Assembly (NCBI GenBank): GCA_023053545.1 | Contig: JAKZAN010000004.1 | Span: forward strand, 10,354,001-10,418,000 | Reading direction: 5' to 3' | DNA from: Lepidurus packardi | Lineage: Eukaryota > Arthropoda > Branchiopoda > Notostraca > Triopsidae | DNA length: 64,000 nt | In this document: piece after piece, positions 36,316 through 48,500 of the stretch | How positions within the stretch are numbered: position 1 is the first letter of the stretch | Layout: every line of letters begins with the position of its first letter | Notes under the pieces: generated by a model | Seen by the model: only the letters and a program-made list of their open reading frames with translations | The model's database searches: none | What the model was told of the DNA's origin: nothing | Program-made: the position numbers and the translations under genes

Positions 36316-39300
36316 ATGTCAAAAATAAACGTAAGTTCCTCTTCTTTTTAATAGTACAATATAAAAAAGTAACGATTTTATGTGATCAAAGAGTTACCCA
36401 GAATTAGACGACAATGTCTGCTCCTTATCCGGCCCAATCTTTACTAAAATTGCCAAGTTCCTTGATGAAGGAAAACGTTGGGAAAACCTAGCTACATTAG
36501 CAAGTGATCCTGACTGGTTGTAAGTCAAGGCTAAGGCAGTTTTTAATATCAAATAGTCAAATTTCCTTTCTCTCAGTGATGGTTTCCCTTGCGGAAAGTA
36601 TGCGACATATCCTCAACCCACAAAGCACTTGATCTGCGATTTGGGAGATCGAGGTTGTACTGTGGAGGTGCTGGTTGTGATGTTACAAGAATTGGGCCTC
36701 TATCAAGCCCTTTTAAGTCTTATTCCAGCCGGTATGCTACTCCTATTTCAAGCTGATTATAAATTTTATACTGCGTTGTATCGTTTCAGAGCCTATGCAA
36801 ATTACACAGGAGCCCTTTTATGAGGACAAAGACTGGGTGGTCATTAGAAACGATGCCTTACAGCTTTGCTGTGCAGCAAGTGGGGTTCCACCTCCTACAT
36901 TCCAGTGGATGAAAGATGGCCAGTTGTTAGACATGAAAGTTTCTGAGCTAACAATCCTAAACTTTCAGTAAACCAAACCGTAACTCCCAAACTAGCGCCT
37001 TCTAATCGTGGCCCTGTTTGCTGTAGAGATACCCATGTTGGAACCTATGTTTGTCAGATCAAGCAAGTACTGGATGCTGACACAGATCCCTCGATCTACC
37101 ACACTAAACCTATTTATGTAAGACTTGAGGATGAAGTGCCCTGCATCTTACAGCATCCCAAGCACCAAGATCTGTACCAAGGCGAATCATTGGTCATGGA
37201 ATGTAAAGCAATCGGATATCCAACATTGCAGTACCAATGGTACAGAGATAATGCGGTAATTCCAGACGCTGTTGACGCAATATACAAAGTAATTTTAATT
37301 TCTGACCGCTTCCTATTAAGAATCCACTCTCAAATCGATCAACTATTAAATTGCAGGTTAACGAAGTCAATTTTAAGGATTCAGGAGAGTACCGGTGCTG
37401 CGTGTGGAATGCTCTTGCTACAGTTGTATCTGATACCGCCGTCCTGAACGTAGGAGTTGATTCTTTTCACCATAAACATAGTACTTGTGAGTTTTGACTA
37501 GGTAACCGCGACGTTTTACAACAATAACGGTCCACCCTGCATCATCGAAGAGCCTGCTTTGCCCGTCCGTGGTGACGAATGCATGGTATGGGGTGCCAAA
37601 ATCTTCTTAGAGTGCAAAGCCAAGGGAAAACTGCCTTTAAGTTACCAGTGGTACAAAGACGGGAAGTCTGTCGCGTGTAGGTTCCCAAGAAAGCTTTATT
37701 AAGCAAATCTGGCTCTGTGATTAACCTTTGGGAACCCTTAGGTGCTGAAAAGCCCGAGTTAATAGCCGTTTTGGAACCAGGGCGGAACAACAACGTGGTC
37801 GAATTCCGCTGCGTAGTTTCAAACAGCTTAGGAAGCGTGGAATCCCAAACTGTTCGTGTAGTATTAACTGCTCCTCTTCGTTCTGGCCTGCACTACGGTA
37901 TTCGAATATCCTTAAGTTTTTTTTTTTTTTTTTTTTAATTTAAGCGTTATTGACGTTATTTTTGCGTTTGGCAGCCACTGGGAAGTTCGCATTGGTCATA
38001 GCCAATTACGATTACGAGTACCTGCAACCTCTGAAGTGTCCTTTGGAAGACGCGCGTTGCCTGACAGAATCCTTGCAAGAATTGGACTTTAAAGTATTGG
38101 CTTTGACCAACCTCAACTTGACAGAGATGAGAAACGCCATTTACTACTTTTCTCGCTTGATTCTAAAAGGATCTTATGGTAATCTGGGAAGTAGACACAA
38201 GGACGACTCACAAAAGCACGCCGGCCCCGACAGAAGGACGCCAAGTCCATAATCTTTGAAACGACCCATAGAATTTCTAGTTTTAAAAGTCGTCTCTAGT
38301 TTTAAAAGATACTTGTCGTCCTTCTGTCGGGGCCCGGCGTCCTTGTGTCGGGGCCCGGCGTCCTTGTGTCGCGTTGTTCCAGTAATGTGTTCTTTCTGTA
38401 ACTCTGTTCACTCAATGTTCGCCTTTTCTTGTGTTTGCCAGCTGTGGTATATTACGTGGGACATGGATATGGGATATATGGCAAAGATTATTTGCTACCT
38501 ATTGATGCACCGCCCACTACCCACTTTATGCGTGCGGATAGCATCGACAAGGAAGAGATAGTGGCTCGTTTGCAACAAAAGAACCCTGCGTTAATCCTCG
38601 TTTTACTAGATATGTGCAGAAAACAGCCTTCCAAGTCAGTACATCTAAGTAGTTCAAAATTCAAAATTAAATTCAACTAAATTTAGTTAAAAAAAAAAGC
38701 AAAAGTAAATAAAAAAGTAAACGCAAAAAATTCAAGTAATTTTAGTGAATTCAAATAATTCCAAGTGCAGATAATTTTTTGTCTTTTAGGACCAAAAACC
38801 CGAATATTTACGAGGAAAAGCCTAGAATGTTTAATTATATCCAACGAGGAAACACCGCATTTGGCTACGCCACCTCCGAACATTTGGACTCGTACGAGCT
38901 GTCAGATGAAACGAATGGAATCTATATGAAGTACCTTATCCCCCATATTAAAAAACGTGTACCTGTCCGTGACCTATTGGCGTGGGTACAGAAAGGTACA
39001 AAGTAACGTCGAATTGTAACAATTGTGAACTGTCAACTAATTTCATTTGCTGGTCCATAGATCTGTCTCAAGAGCGAAGTGAAGCTGTATATTTGCAAAA
39101 ACCCATGTCCTCAGACAACTTAGCCAACGTTTTGTCACTAACAGATAAAATCCATCGAGGTATAGTATAATTTTCAAATGTGCTCGTAACATTTTAACGA
39201 GTATGTCATTTAGATGATGAGGACTGGACTAATTATGATCAAGCTTGGCTGGGCATCATAGAACTACCCCAACTTTCGCAGCGTGTGTTCTATCTGGGTG

Positions 39301-39780
39301 ACAGCGTGTCTTGCGAGATAAGTTTTGCACCTCTGATGAACTACTTCGTCAATAATCTCGTCATTACCATCGTGGTCCGTAATTTACCGCCTCAGAACTT
39401 TCTCAAGTTAGAGTGTCACCCAAAAGTAAGACTGTCAGTTTAGTCTTTGGTTAATAGCCCTAAATATTAATTATAATTAGATGTTACAACCTGAACCGGA
39501 ATATTGTGATAGCTACAAGAACGTGGTTTGTATTTACGGTCTGCAACGACTAACGGTAAGGCTAATTAGCTAGTCCTAAACAATAACTCTTAATCCTAAG
39601 CTCATTTGGAATATCTTGTGACAGAGTTGTGCCGCCTTGTTGCTGTACTTGGTAGACCGTAGAGGAACATGCTCTGTTGATCCCCTTTGCATAGAGTTGG
39701 GCGTTCCCTTAATTGCCAAGGCACTCTTGTGCGTCAATAACCCTCAGTTGCCAAGTTTAGATGAAACAGCTGACGATTAA
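36316..39780 (+). CDS. MALT1: Type-1 paracaspase, MALT1-like: death domain, three Ig domains, caspase-like domain, C-terminal Ig
   Basis: MALT1 is a scaffold and Arg-specific protease of CARD-BCL10-MALT1 NF-kB signalling. Exons: 36316-36330 (tentative start), 36392-36519, 36577-36731, 36790-36967, 37027-37288, 37357-37449, 37502-37897, 37975-38178, 38442-38634, 38790-38995, 39061-39159, 39214-39425, 39481-39555, 39625-39780. All junction phases agree except one frame break inside 37502-37897. Domains in order: a death domain (KRWENLATLA ... DRGCTVEVLVVML); Ig1 with Cys, FQWMKDG and GTYVC; Ig2 with QYQWYRD and GEYRC; a third Ig with YQWYKDG and VEFRC; then the caspase-like domain from KFALVIANYDYEYLQPLKCP. 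The catalytic His is in YYVGHGYG (codon 38462-38464) and the Cys in LLDMCRKQ (38615-38617), followed by FGYATSEH. A C-terminal Ig-like region follows. About 786 residues, against 824 in human. Most introns are 52-77 nt. Confidence 0.94.
37664..37684 (+). other. Frame break in the paracaspase third Ig domain
   Basis: The frame from 37502 reads through YQWYKDGKS and would stop at 37702. The frame that gives VPKKALLSKSG and the rest of the domain begins at 37681. The 11 nt between 37669 and 37681 start with GT, end with AG, and their removal restores frame exactly, but 11 nt is far below normal spliceosomal intron size. A one-base deletion in the assembly or genome is the simpler reading. Confidence 0.8.
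38190..38371. mobile_element. Degenerate foldback element inside a paracaspase intron
   Basis: Intron 38179-38441 is 263 nt where most neighbours are 52-77. The extra length is an inverted repeat: GACACAAGGACG and GCCCCGACAGAAGGACG on the left, CGTCCTTCTGTCGGGGC and CGTCCTTGTGTCG (twice) on the right. It belongs to the family at 10745-11303 and 46490-46800, here lacking the TTAGG-like core. Confidence 0.7.
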
Positions 39781-39992
39781 CGACTTGGAAAAAAAAACAC
39801 GCTACTGCTCTATTCAATGATTCAAATGAGTCGTCTCTTTCGATACAAGCCAGTGCAATATTGACACTTCATGTAACCAACTTATGTCTAATCGTATTTA
39901 GTTTGCTTTTTTTTTACAAATACAAATTCAAATATGTTATCCAACTATTTTGTGTTTTTGTGTGCATGGTTTTTCTTTGACTAAAATCCGTT

Positions 39993-39998
39993 TTTATT
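39993..39998 (-). terminator. Polyadenylation signal of the CIB gene
   Basis: AATAAA on the minus strand, about 62 nt past the stop codon at 40060. The stop codons of the convergent CIB and paracaspase genes are only 280 bp apart. Confidence 0.6.
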
Positions 39999-40059
39999 CT
40001 AAGAATTCTTAGTATTGGATAATTCGCAAATTTGGAAACCAATGTCTGCAACTCTTTGT

Positions 40060-41395
40060 TTACATCCTGATGTGGAATGTGGACAAGAAATCAGGAGCTC
40101 GGGCAACCACGTGACTAAATTCCATATACGAGAGCTTGCCATCGCAATCTGCGTCAGCTTCCTCCAGCACTTTTTCTTGGATCTGAGTAATTTCATCTGG
40201 CGCTAGCGTCTTTTCCGTAACTTTGCGGATCGTCTCTTCCAGATCGCTCGGCCCGATATAGCCGTCATTATCGAAGTCTAGACGAGCAAAAGGAGAGATA
40301 AAAAGGTTAAGAAAAGGAGGCTTATGGAGATAAATGTTGGCGGCAAACCTACCGTAAATCCGGAATGCGTAGTGAAGCTTGAGATCGCGAGGGACTTGCT
40401 CGCTAAAGCTGGACAGGAGATCCAAGAACTCTTCAAAAGATAAATCTCCCGTTCCATTATCCGAGAAAACGGCGCATATTCGTTCCCTTAACGGATTTTC
40501 CTGTTGGAGTTTGGAAGCATTAGTTACTATTAGAAAAGCAAAACAAAAAGATCTTATTGAGGACGTGGCCGTATAAATGGAAAGATAACAAAAGCTTTGT
40601 TATCGTTACAAAGAAAAGTAAAGAGGACCGCGCCCTAAACTTCCCCAAAAGCATGCATATAATGAAATGATGGAACATTCAAGTTTTCTTGGATCGATGG
40701 CATTCAGGCGTTTGAGGAAATCAAAGACAAGCATTATATCCTAATTAAAAAGTGGTTTTGTTCTACCTTAAATTCTGTTAGCGAGGTAATCGTACTGCAA
40801 GGGAGGCGGATTTCTCGACTCTGTTCGACTGATAACGTTTTAGGGACCTCATCCGGTGCTAATTCTCGGAATTTCCGGTGAACTCTGTACCTCATGATAC
40901 ATATACAGTGGTTTGAGGTTTCCTTATTTAGGAACTATATCCAATATACAGCAATAACTTACCGTAAAATATCTTTGCGGGTGAAAAAGGTGGCGTCCTG
41001 TGATAAAAGAAAAACGTGGCTTTTTAGAAGCGAAATAGCTGCGGGGAACTTAACAAAATATGAGACGTGCAATCAAGTGCGGCAAAGTCCACTTTTTGAT
41101 AGCGCAATTTCAATGGGACTAGTTTTTATATAATCTTATATAGCTGGGCGATAAGAAAGATGACTCTCTTGATCTGAATGGTGCTGTAGCTATAGGACGT
41201 TATTTTGTACTGCAACAAGTCGGTGCAAAGGTGATCGGAGGTCTCTAGTTATTGTAGAGGCACTAGTTTCACTTGCCGGGTTTGAGCAGAATTTAGTGCG
41301 TTAATTCTGTAGTAGACAGCGAGTGGAAACATTGTGGGACTTACCTGGTAGTCCTCTAGTTGTTGCTCACTGAACGTGGCCACTTTATTACCCAT
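40060..41395 (-). CDS. CIB2: Calcium- and integrin-binding protein, CIB2/3-like
   Basis: A small EF-hand calcium/magnesium sensor that binds integrin tails and, for CIB2/3, the hair-cell mechanotransduction complex in vertebrates. Five minus-strand coding exons with matching phases: 41395-41345, 40997-40963, 40884-40767, 40500-40353, 40277-40060, giving 189 residues (human CIB2 has 187). The start MGNKVATFSEQQLEDYQ has Gly2 for N-myristoylation and is followed by DATFFTRKDILR, the family signature. Then come VHRKFRELAP, ENPLRERICAVFS and LKLHYAFRIY. EF-hand 3 is DFDNDGYIGPSDL (Asp at position 12, as usual in the family) and EF-hand 4 is DADCDGKLSYMEF (Glu at 12). The C-terminus is APDFLSTFHIRM, nearly identical to vertebrate CIB2/3. 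No lesions. It is convergent with the paracaspase gene and divergent from the PHACTR-like gene. Confidence 0.96.
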
Positions 41396-42010
41396 TGTGC
41401 ATGACGTTTTTGTTAACAAGGTAAATACCCTTCCACACCCTGGTTGATTCACTCGTGCTATGCGGTAACATCGAAGGCCTAAGTTCGGATCACAGTGACA
41501 AATAGTAACCTATCTGCGCTCGCGACTTGCGAGTTTTTGTTGCTTGGGCGTGTCTCGGTTCTCTACTATCGACAACCAAAGACTCGGAAGAAACGTTTTT
41601 CACCTGTGACCTCCATCCTACGGCTGCGTTAATTACCGGAGTGGTTTTTTGTTACTTTGGTTCATCTGGCCGACCTACAAAATATTGGGCGGAAAAAAAG
41701 ACAATCTAAGAGGTTTGGTGTTACACTGCAAAGCGTTCGTTCGTGCAGAACAATGTGAAAGGGAAAATAGCTTTCAAGCCTTTTACTATGAATTTATAAA
41801 TACGTTAAGCGTTGAAGAATAACTGTGTTGAAGCCTTTTCCGGTGGAGTTACAATGAAGTATTTAAAGTAGCTTTTGTTTAATATATTTTCCTGTTGGTG
41901 ACTTTTTTTCAAGCGTTTGAAAGACGCGCTTGAGTAAACGGTACCGTAAAGCAGCGCTATTATTTGAGCGGCAAGGCTCGAACTTGATCTTGGTGGCGTC
42001 CTTGTTCAAA
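41396..42010. promoter_or_regulatory. Divergent intergenic gap between the CIB and PHACTR-like genes
   Basis: 615 bp between the CIB start codon (minus) and the upstream PHACTR-like start codon (plus). It must hold both 5' UTRs and at least the CIB promoter. No defined core element was recognised. Confidence 0.4.
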
Positions 42011-42580
42011 ATGGCCGAGAGGGCCGTACCTTCTGTAGATATGTGTGACCAAGATCCAAAAATGGGTGCTGATGTAGTGAATTGTGGGACGACAACAGCA
42101 CCTTCAACCATTCAGAGTGTAGAAAGTAAGTTGCAATTATTTAACTGACACGTTGTTTGTCTAGGACAAATGGCTCTCTGCTTTACGATGATTCACAATG
42201 TTTGGAATGCTGGGTCAGTTGGCAACTTGGGTGACGGCCAAAATAACAAAACGGACATTCCTTGGCATCTGATTGGCTTGCCTAAGCTTTCTACTCACTT
42301 GAAAATGAGCTAGGAATTCACTGTAAACTGTACTATTCGACCCAGGTTAGCATTAGCTAGCATCTTCCAGTCAAATCATAACTTCTTACTCCCTATTGTG
42401 TATTGTCATAATAACAACGGCTCAAAAAAAGCGCCAGAAATGAACTAACGTCTTTGTTGTTCTTGTTATTAGGTGGTGACTTAGACTTTCCTGTAGGCAA
42501 CATGGAATCCATTAATGAAGAAGAGGAAGAAGTGCCTTCATCAGAAGAGATTTCGTATAAAAAACATTCCCGGAAATCTG
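42011..42580 (+). CDS. PHACTR: PHACTR-like alternative 5' end A (two exons)
   Basis: ATG at 42011 opens an acidic/neutral leader (MAERAVPSVDMCDQDPKMG...). It splices at GAA(A)|GTAAGT (42125) to 42473, where an acceptor TTGTTATTAG leads into an acidic Glu-rich segment (INEEEEEVPSSEE) and KKHSRKS, ending CTG|GTAAGT at 42580. Both donors are strong. The resulting phase-1 end fits the common exon 14 kb downstream. This end shares the short divergent gap with CIB. Confidence 0.8.
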
Positions 42581-45500
42581 GTAAGTTATCAAAGTTGGTT
42601 ATTTATCTCCTTTTCACAGTCAAGGTTGTTATTTGCTAGCTGTTGGCAGCTGTTTTACGACGATTAGTTAGAATAACTGTAATTAAAGTAAAAACAATAC
42701 TTAAAAATTCTCTTATCTTTTAAGCGTAGACAAAACCTAGACGACTCTAGCTACCTTTTAGACTTGAGGTTGAACTTGGCAGAAGCTCGGCCTTCACATC
42801 CCATTTCCAGACCGTTTAGTTAAACGAGTCCCGTTGCCTGTCTTATCTCCTTACCTGAAAGATAAACCCTGGGCAATTTTAAAACGTGTCGTACACTTTT
42901 GTAAGTTCCATAGCTTCGTTACCAGAGTCCTCTCTTGGCTTGCATACTCGAGCCCACTTGCCCACTTTGGCTCTCGATGGTTCTGTAGAATGTCATCTCA
43001 GATTCGGCAAGCCCATCTTGTGGGTCCATTTTGCGTGCAGGCCCATCGATTGAGTTGGAAGTTGTGAGGAATCTTGGGATCCTTTAAAGACTCCCCTTTT
43101 CCCTTTCCAGTTTGGAAAGTTGAGAATTGTTGAGCAGTTACGTGGGCATTATCCATAGGGACGTTTTAGCGAGTTCCATTTGCCAAATAGAACCGATTAT
43201 TCCGTGCTCTACATGTCTAGCATATCAGAGAAAGCTCCCCGGTTATGAATGAGATAGAGAACTTATCTCTGGCGAAACGGGACATTTTTTCTTCCCATTT
43301 AAAAGGCGGTTCTTTATTGATACCTCCTTTAGCCATGCTTTAAGCCAAAAACCCGCACAATAGACAAAGTTTTCTACGTTTATTAACTTGGAAAGCAATA
43401 GCTTTTATAGTGCATCTTTTAGGGGTCTATATCACGACTGCCGTTTCCATTTGGGAGGGAGGCTTGGAATTAAGTGGACTTTCGTTGAGCCAGTGGCCGT
43501 CTTATGGCCCAAATGCAAGTTTTCCCTCTTACCTGAAGGCAACTTTTGCTTTCCATGGGAAACGGCAAGATTTACACGACGCTTAAGAAGTTGGGAGTTG
43601 CTCCCGGCTTTAAATAACAGTTCTTTAGGCCCTGTAAGTGTACGAGCGTAGGCTGTCACATCCCCACACCTCCCCGCAAGAAAAAGAGCAAGAGTTAAAC
43701 ATTCATTTGTACCAACTGTCCTTTTGTTATCAAAATACCTCTCTAATTAAACAACCAAGATAAAAATAAAAGCAACGGGACAGCCTACGGTGTTGTTCTT
43801 GTTCTTATTCCCGTGCCGGAAATGACGCTACCGAGAAAGGGATCGACAAACAAGGTTTTTGCAACGCAGTTTTCCAAATTCGGTGGGAAGAAAACAAACT
43901 GGAAGATTACACCTAGATCCCATACGCTTACGGGAGAAAATTTCCCCTCGTTGAAATTGTTCACAGGGTGGAGTCTTGGCATAGGCGAGGATGTTCATTG
44001 TTGCTGACTGGCTTTACTCCGTGGGTACATTTCATTCTTGGACCAGTTGGTAGTCGGACTGCAGTCCAGTGTTACTTGTACCCATCCGTCAGTGTCGTCC
44101 TTTTACTTAAAATCGCGGGTCTCGCTTTCATTATTGGAGTTTTTCAGTTTTCATTATTCGGATAGAACTTGTTCCGATTAGAAAAGGATGTTCAGGGCTT
44201 TTTTGGGGGAGGATCGTAAAAAAGGGTGAATTAATGATTCTGTGAGCCAAACTCGAGTGCGTGTCAAGAATACAAAACCTGTAGCAGGGTCACTTAACGG
44301 TTAATGGATGCGCTTCGATGCAAAAACTTCCCACGTATTGAAAGAATACATTGGTCTCCTATACCGAACTGCTGTATTGGGTTGGTCAGTTGCTTTTGGG
44401 ATTCCAGTCCAGTTCGGGCGAGCAATAGCCCTAGTAACTTTTGACAGAAGTGATAGATGCACGTTGGGTGAACACACGGTGCAGTGACCAAACTTGAGCG
44501 AGAGCTTGACAGGAGAAAAAATGCCACCTTTATTGCTTTTATCGACAAGACCTCAGCGTCACTTGAAGAAGTCCAAGTATGTCAAGTCGCCGCACGTCCC
44601 GGTATTGCCACGTGTCACCAAAGGTGCCACGACCAGCCGACGCGGATCAGTCGATAGTGTGGTTGACATGGAGAATCTGGAGAGAAAGAAAACGATCATC
44701 GGCCATCCGAAAAGTGCTCTGGCCGCATCTGCAACCAGAGCTCGAGCCAGCTATGGGAATTCGTTAATGTTCGCTGGGCCGGCTTATCAGTACGTTCGCA
44801 ATGACCTCGCGAGGGCGGTTGAGCGACCTGGGACCCTTAGAACCCTTGAAACCCCTGCAAGAATGATTCTAGTGTCGAGCTACGGCACGAAAATGTATGC
44901 TAACAGTGTTCCGAGCCGCAAATCGTGGGCATTACGCAAGAACAGGATGGTTTGTGGGTTACCAAGACGCTGGAGCCGCGCCAATGAGTCATTACGACAA
45001 GTGGAATATGGTCCCGAGAGGATGTGCACTGAACCACAGCGGGTGACGGGCGTGCAGCACCAGAGTAGGTCAAATAGTCGCTTTTCCGTGCGATCGCGTA
45101 CAGATGCTGCCGCACCGAGAGTGTTTAATGCGTCACCGTCACGCTTTCGGGATGAGGAAGGAGGAACAGAAGCAGATGACGAGACAAATACGAGGTGGAG
45201 GAGGATTTCGCATGCGGGGCGTCTTTTGCAGTGTCCCTCGTATGCTCAATGGACGGCTGCCTGGGATTGTTGGAAACGGGACGAGGTTGCTTTATCTCCG
45301 CTCAAGTTTGGGCACCATAGCTATGGTGAGTCGCTACCTGACCCCGTTGCACGACAGATTTGTTCCTCGTACAGTACGTGGAACGTTAAAGGCACTTCTT
45401 TCGTTTTGGTTTCTGGGGATGGGATGGGGGAAAGAAGTAATGGTATACATCGTATGAATCCCAGAGCTTCGCGGCAAGGCGTTCGGTCGGAATTATTGAT

Positions 45501-48500
45501 GTGAAACACCCGTACCCCCCCTTAGTTGAGGGTTGCTAGGTCTGTCTTCTGTTTCTATTTCGGGGCAATGGCTAGGAATTCATAAATATGTTTCAAGGTT
45601 CGGTAGGAGACGTGCGGTACTCGGTTGGGAATAACCATTAGCCAGATTGCTGAGATGTTAAAATGTTGGTTGTCTTGAAGGAGCAGCGGGAGTCGGAAAA
45701 AGTTTTAAAGTTAGTATATAATTACAGGGAAATGCATATTTTAGGCGAAGGAAAGGGTCTTTTAGGCGAAGGAAATGAATCTTGAGGCTTTTGGGACACT
45801 TGTATTTCTTGGCTTGAGGTTCTCTAGAATACTAAAATTTTCTGTATTTTCCTAAAGAAGTCTTATTATTTTTGAGGGAAGCTACCAGAAGGGAAGTTGA
45901 AGCTAATGTTGGGAATGTTTATGTGCGGTTGCAATGGACTGGGCAGTCCCGGACAGTCCTGGGAAGTTGGCCAGTCGGTGGTATCGGGAAAAGAGTCGTA
46001 ATTTGGGTGGATTAGGTAGCCTATTATGGTGCGACTCCCAGTGGGTTATTAGGAGCACAGGTGGTTTTGTTTGCGATATACAGGCGGATAGGTTTACTGG
46101 CTAGGTGGGTTGAGTTCAGAAATTGGGTGCTCTCCCACGCCTGTCTCATGTGTTGTGAGTGTAAGATTCCTCGGTGTGCTGTGTGGTTATACCGAAAGGC
46201 AAGCCGAAAGGTCACCTTGCTTCGGGAGCGAAATGGAAAGCGCGAGAATTGTACTCTAGGCTAGGATTTTTAGTTAGAGAAGCGTTTTCGGGAGCTTAAT
46301 CATTTGTGTCGTGATTTAAGTTAGTTAGATCTTAACGACCCCAAACACGCACGGGTGCTCGGCGGTATTTTATTATTATTAGAACATTTATTGGTCGCCA
46401 GGCTTAATTATGACGACATAGCAGAGGGTTAGTCTAGCCACCGAGTGTAGGCCTGGGATTCTCAAGATTGCTAGACGTGGAATGGAAGGGCAACGCGACA
46501 TAAGAACTACGATGCACCCGACTTAAGAACTAAGTTAGGTTAGGTTCGGAAAAGGTTAGGTTAAGTGGCAACGCGACATAAGGACGATTCGACAAAATGA
46601 CTACGGGCCCGACTTAGGACTACAAACGCCGACTTAGGAACTTTGAACCCCGACTTAAGGACTAGATTGTAGGTTAGGGCTAGGATAGGTTAGGTTAGGG
46701 TTTTGTAGTCTTTAAGTCGGGTGCATCGTAGCCCTTATGTCGAGTCGTCCTTGTGTCGAGTCGTCCTTATGTCCAGTCCTTGAGTCGCTTCCCGGATGGA
46801 AGTGATTAGTTTCGGTTCGGACATTGAGTTCACAAATCCAAGTAAGAACTGGAGTGAAAGATGAAAAAAATCTTAAATATTAGATAATCAATAGTAAAAA
46901 CAGGGAAAATGCAGAAATCGCGCTTAAAGCAGGCAGTGGACCGATTCAGTTTACAGGTTTAACGCGTAAATTGTTGCCAATCGTTACGGTATGAATTTAG
47001 AGGTCAAGATAAGAAGCCATCCCGTGAAATTGCGATAGTGTGATACTGTGAGACATTGAATAAAAATCCGATGGTTCAAATTGACAACTTCCTCGAAGTT
47101 ATCTTTTATAGACTTGTACCTTGTCTTTCTCTTTTCCGTTTGATTTGTTTGTCCACGGGTTGATCTAAGGTCGCGAAGTTGGGTTGTTTGGGCAGCAACC
47201 AAACTTGTAGTCAGTTCTGTCTCTCATCCGTCAGGCCTGCTTGTTATAGTGGTGATATAACAGTTTTTTTTTTGTTTTTTTTTTAAGAGGAAAATTTTGG
47301 TAGAAGTATTTTAAGGGAAATGTAAAAGGCATAGAAAATCAGTCGTATTATCATGAGCGAAGGAGCTCATTTGCATTGCTTGTTCCTCTGTTGTAAGTGT
47401 CAAATCGTTTCTTGGTTTTGAAAATAAACGCTGAAAGAGAAGATGGACCCTGTCCGAGGTCAAAGATCAAGGCATGTAATCTAGACGAGTCTAATCAAGG
47501 GGGGGGGGGGGGGGCAAACTTGAGAGTTGGAAGCAGAGAATACGAACAAAGGGGTCTTAATGAACCATGCAACAAATTGTGGGTGGGAACAGACGAACCT
47601 TTTCAAACGCGTGGGTTCTCCATCGGTAGCGATAGTTTTAAACGAAAAGAAAAGGCAGGTTATGAGGAAAACATGTATTTAGACAGTTTTGGGGACATTG
47701 TAGTCGCTAAAGTGTTGGCATAAATTGCTAGTAAAAACCCTTCTTTACTAAAGAGCAAGCTAACGAGTTGTTGGGAAACCAGTCAGTGTTTAAATGGAGT
47801 AGATTGATGAGTTTTCCGCCAGCACGATATGTTGGATGAAAACGAAACTGCTGGAAGACTCTGAACCTCTCTCCATGAAAATCTCCGAGCCATTATTGAT
47901 CGCATAGGTCGCGCACTTTGAGACTTGCCAAACGCAGAAGTGATTTGAATGTAAAAAACGGTGTTTTGGAGCTCTGGTTTATGAACAAAAGACACTGTAC
48001 TATACCTTGTTTTGGGGAATAGGGAATGTTCAAGTCAAAAAGTTCGAAAATTCTGGGTTTTAGGTACTGGCAACTGTGGCAAGGAAGAAAGGAAGAGTTT
48101 ATTTGAGGATTCAATGATAGGCTTCAGCTGCAATGCAGTGGGTTCTCCATCATGCAGGACCCGAGCACCATCATTAGAATTGCTCTGCCTTCAATGAAGG
48201 AAAACATCTACAACTGGCAAGGTTCGGACGTTTTGAAGTTTGGATGCTAAATTACGGTTTCCTTTTCATTGCCCTTCGCATTTCACGGTGAAATGGTGCC
48301 TAACAGATCTGGACTGGTCTTGCCCCTCTTCCTGGTGGTCTCTGGTTCTCTGGTTCGTCTGCTAGCCCATCAAAGTGATAGCTGGCAAGCGTCTATCTTG
48401 CCTTTCTCGCCTGCTTGTTCATCGATTCTCGTAATTGTAACTTTATCATTAGGATTTGGTGGTGTCGCAGCTAAAGGCTCTGGTGACGTCATCGATTAGG

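Noticed and set aside
40681..40740. Possible extra CIB exon (acceptor AATTAG then ATGCTTGTCTTTGATTTCC on the minus strand)
   Set aside because: The CIB frame joins perfectly from 40767 to 40500 without it, and the family has no insertion at this place.
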